Below, in pieces: positions 19,501-30,000 of a DNA stretch of 64,000 bases. The notes beneath the pieces were generated by a model. That model ran no database searches and was not told where the DNA came from. It worked only from the letters and a program-made list of their open reading frames with translations. This DNA comes from Pocillopora verrucosa (taxonomy: Eukaryota; Cnidaria; Anthozoa; Scleractinia; Pocilloporidae). The position numbers and the translations under genes were made by a program. Numbering within the stretch: position 1 is the first letter of the stretch; every line of letters starts with the position of its first letter. The stretch is from assembly GCF_036669915.1 (NCBI RefSeq), contig NC_089312.1:1484801-1548800 (forward strand), read 5' to 3'.

Positions 19501-22500
19501 CCACGCTCGTGACAAGAAGTGCAACATCTTTCTTTAACCCAACCTAATTTCCTCATCTTTTTTTCCCAGGGAGGTCCACGCAATGGATATCAGTATCCTG
19601 GTAAGGGCTTGAATTGTTTCTATGAGATGTAATCCGTGATATGCTTTGGTTCTGCTTCATGTCGTTCTGTGATTGGTCCAGAAAACTCGCGCCAGTTCCT
19701 GAACGAATCAGTTTAAAAACTTAAAAGCAATCGCGACTTGGTCGCCCGCGTTTTTCCCGCGCTTTGGGCAGTTTGCTTGTTTGTACAACGAGTTCTCATT
19801 GGCTTCTCGCGATAGTTTCCTCTCTTCTGATTGGCTGTTGTGACAACTGTGATTTTGGTTTTACGACACTCAATCAAAATGTGCTCTCTATGTGATATTA
19901 CAAGTTAGCCACCATTTCCGAACTATCATGCATAGCTATCTATTTTCGCATGTTTTCTTTAACATAAGTCATTCAAGTTTGATTAGGCAAACCGTCACAT
20001 TTTCCATTTGAGTATAAAAAAATAAAGAAAAAAATGAAGTGTTCGTTACGACAAGCAGAAAAATCAATAATCAAAAGTTCGTTGCGTTGTGCTACCTTAA
20101 CATGGTGAAATGGCATAATCGTGTAATAATAATGTTAAGTATCTTTCGTATATTTCCAAGTTTATCAACTAATTTTTGTGGTACATTTTGTAGAGGAGGA
20201 AGCTCCCCGTCCCTCCCCTCCCACAAGAACTTCAGCAAGTCGCGTATCAGAATGGAAAGCGAAGTACTCGCCTCAGAAAGAAGAACAAACTTACAAGCCA
20301 GTGGCGACTTGGAGAGCAGAACAGGTGAGAGAATGAACAAGAATGTTACATGAAGTATATACCAGTCCGTAGAAACCATGTCCATCATTATAAGTAAATG
20401 CCAGACTTGGCTTTATGTAAAACAAATAAAATTTTCCTAAGCTCTGATCTTGGTCAAGTAAGGGGTAACTAACGAATGATTTCTCCTTTCGGTATCCGTA
20501 GACTGTCATTTAGACAAGTTATGGGAATAAAGAAAAATCATCAGTTACTGGGTCCAATTGTCTAACTTTCGGAACTAACATTTAAAGAAATGTCTGGCAG
20601 ATACATTGTAAGAAAAAGTATGGATTTGAGAATTCAGGATTGAGAGGGTTAAAAATGAAATTAAAGACCTTAATATTTCTTTAGGTGGAACAATCTCGGT
20701 ATCAGTCAAGTTATACCTCGAACAAAGACACTGGAGCCTGTAAGTATTGGAACTGTTAATATCGTATTATCATGAACTGTAAAAATGGATGCTCATGAAC
20801 CCCGTGACTGTTATTGCAATGCCCTAATTACTCAACTAAACGCCGCTGATAGAAGTTAAAAGACGTCACACCGTCCTGGAATAAACGCTGCTCCCATTCA
20901 CAAGAACGCCGCGTTTACTCGAAGATAAGAAGGAAATAATAGGGTTTAAAGGGTAGTGGCAGTGAGCTCGAAATTTTTTTGCTCTTTCTTGGAGCATTTA
21001 TGGTAGATCCTGAACTAAGTTACGGTTAGTTTTTAAATTTTGTTTTTGGAGGCCAAGGGTTACGGTTTTACAAACTTGTTATTTTTACCCCTGCATCTAG
21101 ATAACAGCAGTTCATACAGAGAGATCACTGCCAGGCAAGAGGTAGGAACGCATTTTTATTGCATTGGTTGCACTTTTGTATCAAGCTTAGTCAGATAAGC
21201 TCACCTATCTTCGGAAGGTGAAAGTAATTTTATTTTGAATGTTTTGGTAGTTTTTCTTCTTAGTTTTGCAGTTACCTCTCGTTTTTTAAAGTACAGTTTG
21301 AGTTTTTAAATTGTCAGCACTTTTTAAACTTAAATTAATGGTGGTCTGTTGTTGTTGCTGTTTTTATTTGCTGAGATTCTAGCAGCGTAAGCCTAATTCA
21401 CTTTGTAAACTAAATTTATCGTTGCTGCTGTTTTTTTTGTTTTTGTTTTTGTTTTTATTTTTATTGCTGAGATTCTAGCAGTATAAGCCTAATGTGGTGC
21501 CTGTAGTTTGTATCTCTTCAATCACTGCTTGATTTAATTTTTATTTCAAGGCAAGTCTGAATGAATCACCACGGAGAATAGGTAAGTATATGCATCTGTT
21601 GCGCCACCGACTCCTCCCTTAACAATTGAAAATTGACTGTTGTTTCTCATGAGCCAAAGCGAGGTCGTTTCTTATTGGTTAAAAAACGAAGTCTCACTCT
21701 TTTTCATGAAACGGGAAAGTGAGACTAAAAGCTATAAACTCCGAACATACCAATTAACAACCGAAGGTTTCTTGATATACTCCGATTACCACGCGAAAGT
21801 CTCTCGATATACTCGAATGACCACCCGAATTATTTTTCCGTAGGTTCGCAAGACTCGTTAGATATGGCAGAATTCGAGAGAAGTGTCGACAAAAAACCTC
21901 AGGTAGGTGGTATTGGGGATGAAGGGGGACTGTAAGGGAGGGGCGTGGAACCGAGCACGATTGTGTGAGATGGAGGGCGCTTGACTAAGGTGTAATCCGT
22001 TCATCTTTTTGCACAGAGACAAAAAAGAAACTCAGCCTAGATACAAAAGTAATGTCGGGTCGTTGTGTACGGCTCGTTTGTTGCGTAAATTTCGTGAATA
22101 GTTTTTTTTGGCATCTCAACAGATGTCCAGGAACGATCGACTTGCGCTACCTGAGTCTAATAGGCGATAAAATCACGGTAAAACTGATCAAACAGTTTAC
22201 ACGGGCCGGACATATAACATTCGACTGACAACAACTTTTCACTTAACTCTGACGATGACTTCCGCCAAAAGGCTGTGGAAACGTCAGTCATTACACTCGA
22301 CAACGTCCTTCTCAGGAGTACCCAGTCCCTCACTCGGACGATCAGACCACAAAATTAAGTGTAATTGATTTCTTTCGTTTTGTTTTCCCTGTTCATAGAT
22401 TTACGCTTATAAAGATCTCAAAACGACAAACTACAAGTTGCCACGAGAAGCGGATAAGACGAAACTCGAGGTGAGCATTTCAATATGTTGTTAGGTAAGC

Positions 22501-23031
22501 CGCATCGACAACAACAAAGAAAACAAGCATGTCGCAACAAATGTGTTGGTCTTGGTGCTTTTATTTCTACTCCGTACTCTGAACGTCAACAACTCGAAAT
22601 CACAAAATTTGGCATATATTTAAAAACATTTTGACGGTTACCTAAGGTAATTTTTTCGTTTCAGTCTAGGTGAAATTGCACTCCAACGTCACATACTTAG
22701 ATAAGACTTTCTCACGTAACCAAATTTGAAAATTTATGTTGAGTTCAGTCGAAACTTTGGTAGTTCATGAAAGTTGCATACAAAATGTTTGTTTAAAAAT
22801 TAATATGTCATCCGTCGTCAAATATGGATCTTTCCTTGTTTTAGTTTACTTTGAAGATTGAAAGCTTTTGATTTGTGGTTTTTCAGAATTCTTTATCTCA
22901 ACGTTGTATTTTTTCAGACGTATCTCACCGATGAGGAATTCCGTGAAGTGTTTACAATGCCGAGAGAAGAGTTTTACAAGCTGCCAGCCTGGAAACAAGT
23001 GTCTCGCAAGAAAGAAGTTCTGTTGTTTTAG
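13589..23031 (+). CDS. ABLIM: Actin-binding LIM protein (abLIM/UNC-115 family)
   Basis: Sixteen coding exons: 13589-13592, 13717-13821, 16491-16674, 17137-17246, 17402-17528, 17884-17977, 18453-18540, 18945-19012, 19570-19600, 20194-20324, 20685-20739, 21101-21141, 21551-21581, 21844-21902, 22399-22470, 22918-23031. All phases join, giving 437 residues. Four LIM zinc-binding domains fill residues 8 to about 255 (for example CAGCGEDI...HLWCFTCTKC and CAGCGGYI...HYHPHCSRC). A short, variable Ser/Pro-rich linker split over tiny exons follows, then a C-terminal villin headpiece (LPREADKT...EEFYKLPAWK, ending LLF). Family members link F-actin to signalling in axon guidance and muscle. The linker is shorter than in vertebrate ABLIM1-3. 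The LIM order and spacing match abLIM closely; the start exon (only ATGG) is the least certain part. The many small symmetric linker exons suggest alternative splicing. Confidence 0.92.
15839..16196. repeat. Pair of diverged direct repeats in ABLIM intron 2
   Basis: About 90 bases beginning gaaatggcttt at 15839-15932 are matched, with many substitutions, by 16103-16196 beginning gaaatggcttc. Both share the order 'cctcctctg / ccttctctg', 'atatttgc', 'ccctctata / actctatac' and 'caatcc'. The spacing is about 264 bases. They may be two copies of one small element or its terminal repeats. Confidence 0.55.
16231..16316. repeat. Inverted repeat (hairpin) in ABLIM intron 2
   Basis: The left arm (aacactactta...agtgaaaataaggcctt) and right arm (gaaggtttattttcact...taagtagtgtt) are imperfect reverse complements around an A-run. 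Together they could form a long imperfect stem-loop. It lies directly after the direct repeat ending near 16196, so the two may be parts of one small non-autonomous element. Confidence 0.6.
18309..18388. repeat. C-rich low-complexity tract (CCCCCT)n
   Basis: About 80 bases of C runs broken by single T, mostly in a 6- to 7-base rhythm, plus strand C-rich. It lies in the ABLIM intron 17978-18452, about 65 bases before the LIM4 exon. No coding meaning seen. Confidence 0.85.
19380..19490 (+). mobile_element. tRNA-derived SINE-like copy
   Basis: A tRNA-like head carries an A-box-like stretch (gcagctccgtagtagagcatc) and a near-perfect B box GGTTCGAGCCC at 19433-19443, followed by a T-rich tail (from about 19459). 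The tail and lack of a foldable mature tRNA argue for a SINE or tRNA pseudogene rather than a functional tRNA gene. It sits in the ABLIM intron 19013-19569. Confidence 0.5.
19667..19875. repeat. Dispersed repeat copy A ('gattggct...ggttttacgacactcaat')
   Basis: The ordered blocks tgattggt-cagaaaa, cgcgcca, tcgc-cgcgtttt-cccgcgcttt-gg, ctgattggc(t/c)gtt and ggttttacgacactcaat recur at 23161-23323. The final blocks recur again at about 45680-45730. Copies are 160-210 bases long and have no coding capacity. It contains CCAAT-type pentamers on the minus strand (attgg). It lies in the ABLIM intron 19601-20193. Confidence 0.7.
21348..21494. repeat. Local direct duplication in ABLIM intron
   Basis: A segment of gctg-T-rich sequence followed by gctgagattctagcag.(g/t)ataagcctaat occurs at 21348-21394 and again at 21424-21493. 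The second copy has a longer T/GTTTTT run. This is a simple local duplication in the intron 21142-21550. Confidence 0.7.
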
Positions 23032-23160
23032 ATATGGTCTGTTTCCACACCATTTATTTTGGATGTCACAGCTTCTAAGCTGTATTCTCTACAAAGAGCA
23101 AGTTTCAATCGATTGTCGGAAATAATTCGACTCTGCATTGGTTTTGCTTCAAATCGCCAT

Positions 23161-23323
23161 GTGATTGGTTCAGAAAAATCGCGCCACGTTTTCAATCAAT
23201 CAGGTGCAAGGCTAAACCAGTCGCGGCTTGTTTGTCCGCGTTTTCCCGCGCTTTAGGCTGCGCTTTGCTCTGATTGGCCGTTGGGATTACTTTGATTCGG
23301 TTTTACGACACTCAATGCAAAGG
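23161..23323. repeat. Dispersed repeat copy B
   Basis: Same ordered blocks as 19667-19875 (gtgattggttcagaaaa, tcgcgccac, cgcgttttcccgcgcttt, ctgattggccgtt, ggttttacgacactcaat). It begins 130 bases downstream of the ABLIM stop codon, so it may fall in that gene's 3' UTR. Confidence 0.7.
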
Positions 23324-26300
23324 CGCTTCATTTGCTTAGAATGAAAAGAATTTTTGACGCATGGGTACATTTGAAGAATGTTACAACTTCTTTTGAAAAT
23401 GTTTACAAAGTTATGATATCAGAGTCGATGTAGAAGGAAATCTTCAAACTTAAATGAAAGATTTCTCGGCCAGATATGTTCTGGATGGAAAGCTTCCTCC
23501 TCCTCGATTATTTGAATCAAATTGCTTTTCCCGAGATGTGCTACTCTTTCAACTAAAAAACTAAATGTTTCTTGGAGTTATTTGTTTTCGACTTGTGAAC
23601 CAAGATTTACCATTTTATGTTCTTAAACTGAAGAGTTTATCTCCACCCATTCTGGATTATTTCAGGTAAATGACCAGAAGTTTAAGCATTACGCGTTTAC
23701 AAATAGGTAAGGTGACAATTCTAGGTCAGTGAAACTTATTTTGAAGAGTTGTTGGGCGTGCGAGTTTCTTTCCAATCGGAGAACGGCGCGTGTACTCAGT
23801 TGTTACGTTTCTGGGCAACAATAGCTTGTGCAAAGATCAGTTTCTCAGATGCTAGTTCCCCGACATGAAAATCAATTAAGTTAGAGTCACATCTAAATTT
23901 TAAGGTAGATTGTCAATCGCGGGCGGTAGTCCAATTGTTTCACAAATTCTCGAATTTTTAGTAAAAGAAATATATGAAAAATTTAATTAAGAAACATTAA
24001 AGAATTTACCTTAAATCACGTTACATAAGTGGATTTGAAATTAGAAAAGGTCATCTAGAAATAGTGGTTGGTACTTCTAGGGATGTATTTTATATATGGC
24101 TCGTGAGCCGGTAAAAAGGCCAAGAAATTTATTATTAAAAATGGTGGTTAAAATTAAACACGTATCCACTCTTTTACAAATGTTAATACGACAGGAAAAC
24201 TGGCCGCCAACACTCCTAGCTACTTAGCATGCGTTACAGACCTTATCTCTTATCTCTGTTAACTGAACGTAAGTCTGTCACGCAGGCTACCAGTCACAAA
24301 TGTCTGTAAGTTTGGAAAATCAAAATTGTTTATCTCGGCTAAACAACACCTTGAGAAAAGAGTGGAAGTTTTCAAATAACAAGAGTGCATTTTGTAGATG
24401 CTATCACAAATTTCCCGTTATTTCAATTCAATAGCTACATTTTTCGTCGCCATTTCTGAAGGATGGTTCAAACCCTTTTAACCAATTTAATTTGGTTAGT
24501 TACCTGAGACATGTGTGATCGTTTTCAATGATTTAACACGTTACAAACTTGATTCCAATTCTAAAGATTTCTGTGCGGTTTCGTTCAAGTGAACTGTTTC
24601 TCTCTACGTACGCCATTAAAGTAATTTTAATTCAAGATTGTAATAACTTTTACTTTCAAAACTTCTACAAATGCTTCAACGCTATTTTGTGGAATTCCTT
24701 ATTCAGCAAGATCATATAGGAGATTTTTGGTTGGGAATAGTTTTTAAGTGAAGCAGTATAATTGTGTAATTTTGGGAAGATTTTAATTGAATAACTGTAT
24801 TGGTGAAATTTAGCTATAGCGCAATTATAGTGAAAATAAGAAAATAACGTACAGCTTATACTCAGCTAGAAATTCTTATTATATCTTTGAATCAATAATA
24901 GTAACGCAAAGTAGTTATAAATGAATAATTTTAACAGATTCAATAATTTTAATATCGTCATAGCTCTACAGCTGATTTACAATAATGTTGAATAAATACA
25001 CTTGAATTTTTTACATGGCTTTACTTTTTAATTGACAGCGTATTTTATCCAGTCATGAACGTCGACGCAAACGTAGTAATGTCCGCACATTTTTCAGGGA
25101 CAAAGCGAAAGGAAGTCGTGTCTTGTACTCCATCTGTCTCAAAAAAAAAAAAGAAACAAACAACATTAAACCGCACATACGGTGCAGAACATTGTTCAAA
25201 CATGGATTACAATAACGAAGCAGAATTTCTCTCGATGCATATTACGAATCATTCGTTTATTAAGTAAACTCGACGTGAATTCTAAAACGGAGTTTTACCG
25301 TTTACAAATCCAAACATCGAAACGCTTTCCGAGATCTCACTTGAACCAAAATGTGTAGAAGGCTGCCTAATTTGAGTACTTTCGCTAAAAATTTCTTAAC
25401 ATGGCAATCTTCCGGCTTACTTTCATGGGCCTCAAACAGAATTAGATTCCGTTTGTCCATTATGAATATTATGGGAATGCTAATAAGTGCCACCTGCTGC
25501 ATAAGATAACTCCTATACTGAAATTTACTATGGAAAAACTTTTCTTTCCCAGCAGGGTTCGATTTTCGTGAGCGCAAACTTGTAAATTAAGAGCAACATC
25601 CGAGGTTTCAATAACAGTTAACATACGCGGCTGCCGATGGCGTAGTAGGCAGCTGTGCCCGGAGAAGAGACCGTCAGACGGCGAAAACCAAACAAAAGAG
25701 TGTGCTCGCAGGCTGAAAACACGGTGGTAATTAAGATGTCTTATAGGCGGCCGTAAACCATCGATGATTAACTGACCTTTGTTGAAACCACGTCAACATT
25801 GGATCAACGAGGTGTACTTTGAAGTTGCATACGACATAATTTGCATTTTTCCCCAGTCTTTTTAGTTTCCATGGTTTCAATTATAGCCCTGACACTTCGC
25901 GAGAAAAATTAACAAACAGGAAAAATATTACTCAGAAAAAAGCCTTGAATAGGCCGGGTAGATTTGTCAGCCGGACGTTTTCTAGTCATTAAAGAACATA
26001 AATTCCACGTGAGGAAGGTAGGTTTTACTCGTAATGAATGGTTGACAAATTTTCATAAGTAACCGCGATATCTCGGCGGAAGATTTAGTCCGTGTTCTTT
26101 GAATACACTAAGAATGATGTTAGCTTAATATGCATTTTTTTTTTCGTATCAACTCTCTCAAAACAAGTGGGAAATAGAACTGTAATAAATGTAACTGATA
26201 GATTCTTCTAACCAGCTTTTTTCGTTTTGGTTTATAATACCAGGTTCAGCGTCTGAATCATCCAGCTTTGAAGGGGTTTTTTTGACGTTGATATTTTTCT

Positions 26301-26825
26301 GTCTGAGTAGATGAAAGCGAAATCCCGAGGAAAATTTAACTGAAATAATTCAATTCATGCTTTTCGGACCTGACCATTAGACCATTATCTCTCATCGTGA
26401 AAATTTCTATTCCAAAAACAATGGCGTCTGGTTGTCTTTTTGTTAACGAAGCAGCGACATACCGGGATATCAACAACATGTTATGCTTAGCTTTTGGCAA
26501 CAGTACATAGTAAATTCGTTTGTCTGGCTCTCGTGTCGACCTGGTAAGCGAAATAAATCGTCAGAAAAACATGAAACAGTCATGAAAAGAATTCGAACGC
26601 GAAGTCAGGAACGCCGGTCTTGGAATCCTTGCGGGGAGACTGTTCTTTCTTTCTTGGGGGGTTGACAAACTGAAGGAAATTAAGGAAAATAATACACTAG
26701 TGTCCGAGCTCGGATATTAGTTTCCGAGCTTGAACTCTATTGTCCGATTTCTCATACAAAAGTCACCTTTTGGACACATGTCCAATTTTTGTCAAAAACA
26801 AGTGTCTGATCTTGGAATCTGGTGT
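23324..26825. other. Intergenic stretch with unplaced splice-like signals
   Basis: About 3.5 kb between ABLIM and the sulfatase-fold gene. It has no coding exon I can support. Possible fragments of the downstream gene's 5' end: ATGTCT followed by gtaagt at 24300-24307 (phase 0), and a 41-base segment with good acceptor and donor at 23666-23706. A frame at 25039-25214 after a fair acceptor (attgacag) runs into an A-homopolymer and a stop. None can be joined with confidence to the exon at 27007. Confidence 0.4.
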
Positions 26826-26945
26826 CCGATTTTAGACACTAGAGTGCGATTTTGGACACTAGTGTCTGGTTTTGGACACTTGAGTCCGATTTTAGAAACT
26901 AGTATCTGATTTAAGACACTATTGTCTGATTTAGAACACCATTGT
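26826..26945. repeat. 20-bp tandem repeat, six clear units
   Basis: Six consecutive 20-base units of the form ccgattttagacactagagt, drifting gradually. More degenerate units (tgtccgagct, tgtccaattt) extend upstream to about 26695. It lies just upstream of the acceptor of exon 27007-27155. Confidence 0.85.
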
Positions 26946-27006
26946 ATGTGTATATACATATATTTGTCTTTGAAACAAAGGCAAAAGTGAACTATAGTTT
27001 TTGCAG

Positions 27007-30000
27007 GATGTGTATCCCATATCCACGAACTTGCCTGCAGTGTTTGAGGACCTTAATCCGTTTAACGATGTGGTAGACACTCTAGTAGCCAATGCACCTA
27101 AGTACGACGATAACCTGCCTTGGGCTAAATCGAAACGTCTTCGTCATAAGCACCAGTATGTAATAGGCTATCGTGCTCATAAAATTGAACCTTTCCCTCA
27201 CTCACTTTTATTTACTTCAGGATGCTTGTCCTAAAACGTTGTTTGGTGCGGCAGCTGTGTCGCCATCCAGAGGTCAGCGTTCTTTGCCTACTGGCCGGAA
27301 TATTGTATATTTACACAATTTTTTCCTCCTCTGGGAACCCGAATCCTCGTGTCCTTCATCCTCGATTCAATAAGGTAAACAATTTATAGCATACAACTGA
27401 GACGAGTTCGTAATTGTTCCACGGGGATATTGCATCAGTAATACGTGCCGAAAGTTTTCCTTTCACAAAAGCTGCTCGTTATCAATTCCGTGAAAGAAGT
27501 TGTGTTAAGTGGATAGTACATGGCGTCACCTTCTTGTATCGTTATTCAATATGAAAATGAGCCCTTCGTGTTAATACGTGTTAAAAACTTCGATTTCCAA
27601 GCTGATACTCAATGTGGGCCTCTCGCTCATCATATATCATGCGATAGATCGAATTTAAAAACTAGTAAGTGTTGAACAATTTCAAATTTTTCAGGAATAG
27701 ATATAATCTTCGGGGTCCATTTAAGATTAAGCTTCACCGTCACATATGAATGACGTCAACGACGCCACACTACCCCGCCGCCGCCCCCCCCCCCCCCCCA
27801 CCACCACCACTTCCTCCTATCGGAGACTTTGAGGAGAGTATGTGATCATAAGTATATGCTAAGAAAATGGAAAGGGGAACGCGTGCGGGATTTGCGCATT
27901 TTGTACTTGCTGCAGGAAGCGAGGTAAACACACTCACAGCGAGCCGCCGCCACTTCGCGGCTTGATAATTATCCACCACCAGCCACCAACACTGAGACGA
28001 GTGGTTGTTAACTGTCACTGCATGTACCAACAGGATCCGGTGATGGACAAGGCAATTACTGGCCTTTCAGAGCTAACACCGAACAACTTTGACGAGCCAA
28101 GGCCTGTTTCTCCGATAACGTTGGAGGTTAGAAGCGTTGTAAGGCTGAAGTCGCAATAGCTTACGGTACATTTTTCCTCAAACCCATGGAATAATTAAAT
28201 TTTGCAGAAAATGTCTAAGGAATTTTATATAGTTCCCGTTAAGATCGTCACTAACATTAGAGAGCCATTTATTGATATTACAAATTACAAAGATTTTCCA
28301 GTCCAAAGGGTTCACACAGCACAATGTGATTTCCTAATAGCGTTATGTGACTAACGAGAAAAACAATAACAAAGATGACATCATACCACCAACAAAAATG
28401 ACCACAAAACTAATATTGCCCAACAACGGAGAGGCCAGAAGAGTAATGGTTCATATGCAGGTAATTTAGTCTTGAATTGAAACGTTTTCATTCAAACCTC
28501 TTTGACACTTGCTAGACGTCAATTTCAATTCATGAAAAAATTTGCGGAAGGTTATTTAGGATAGGCTCTTTGTAGAACAAATTGCAAGGATCAGTTTATC
28601 TCCTCCAGTTTCCAATCTGTTGTTTGAGCAAGAATTTCAAAGTATTTCACTTCTTGCCTACTCTGGTTAAACTGATTTTGTACTAGAGTCAAGTGACCCA
28701 GAAGAATACAGGTGACGTCATACCGGCCGAGGTGACAATAGCAGAACCTATAAGGAGTCACGTGGCGCAGAGTCCGAACAGTGACGTTAAGCCAGCCGAG
28801 GGGACAATTGCAGAGCCTATAAGGAGTCATGTAGTGCAGAGTCAGAACAATGACGTTAAACCAGCCGAGGGGACAATTGCAGAGCCTATAAGGAGTCATG
28901 TGGTGCAGAGTCAGAACAATGACGTTAAACCAGCCGAGGGGACAATTGCAGAGCCTATAAGGAGTCACGTGGCGCAGAGTCAGAACAGTGACGTTAAACC
29001 AGCCGAGGTGACAATAGCAGAGCCTATAAGGAGTCACGTGGCGCAGAGTCAGAACAATGACGTTAAACCAGCCGAGGGGACAATTGCAGAGCCTATAAGG
29101 AGTCATGTAGTGCAGAGTCAGAACAATGACGTTAAACCAGCCGAGGAGACAACAGCGGAGCCTATAAGGATTCATGCAGTGCAGAGTCAGAACATTGACG
29201 TTAAACCATCCGCGGAGACAACAGCAGAGACTACAAGGAGTCGTGCAGTGAAGAGTCAGAACTATGATGTCAAACCAGCCGAGGAGACAACAGCAGAGCC
29301 TACAAGGAGTCATGCAGTGCAGAGTCAGAACGATGACGTTAAACCAACCGAGGAGTTAACAGCGGAGCCTATAAGGAGTCATGCAGTGCAGAGTCAGAAT
29401 GATGACGTTAAACCAGCTGAGGTGAAAACTGCAGATTCAGTGAGGAGTCATGTGGCGCAGAGTCAGAACGATGACGTTAAACCAGCCGAGGTGACAACTG
29501 CAGAGCCAAAAAGAAGTCATGCAGCGCAGAGTCAGAACGATGACGTTAAACCAGCCGAGGAGACAACTGTAGAGACAGTGAGGAGTCATGTGGCGCAGAG
29601 TCAAAACATTGACGTTAAACAAGCCGTGGGGAAAAGAACAGAGCCTATAAGGAGTAATGCAACGCAGAGTCAGAACGATGATGTCAAAGTAGCCGAGGAG
29701 ACTACAGCAGAGCCCATAAGGAGTCATGCGGCGCAGAGTCAGAACGATGACGTCAAACCCTTCGGGGAGACAACAACAGAGCCCATAAGGAGTCATGCAG
29801 TGCAGAATCAGAACGATGACGTTAAACCAGCCGAGGAGACAACTACAGAGCCAATGAGGAGTCATGCAGCGCAGAGTCAGGACGATGACGTTAAACCAAC
29901 GGAGGAGACAACTGCAGAGACAGTGAGGAGTCATGTGACGCAGAGTCAGAACAATGACGTCATACCAACGGAGTTGACAATGGCAAACCCGTCCTTACAA

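Noticed and set aside
25055..25267. Frame after a fair acceptor with a poly-A coding run
   Set aside because: Contains an A-homopolymer, no donor in phase and no link to the exon at 27007; could be a UTR exon at best.
28591..29934. Long minus-strand frames (240 and 165 codons) opposite the 69-bp repeat array
   Set aside because: They are open only because the repeat period is a multiple of three and lacks stops in that frame; the plus-strand exon has splice sites and joins in phase to both neighbours.
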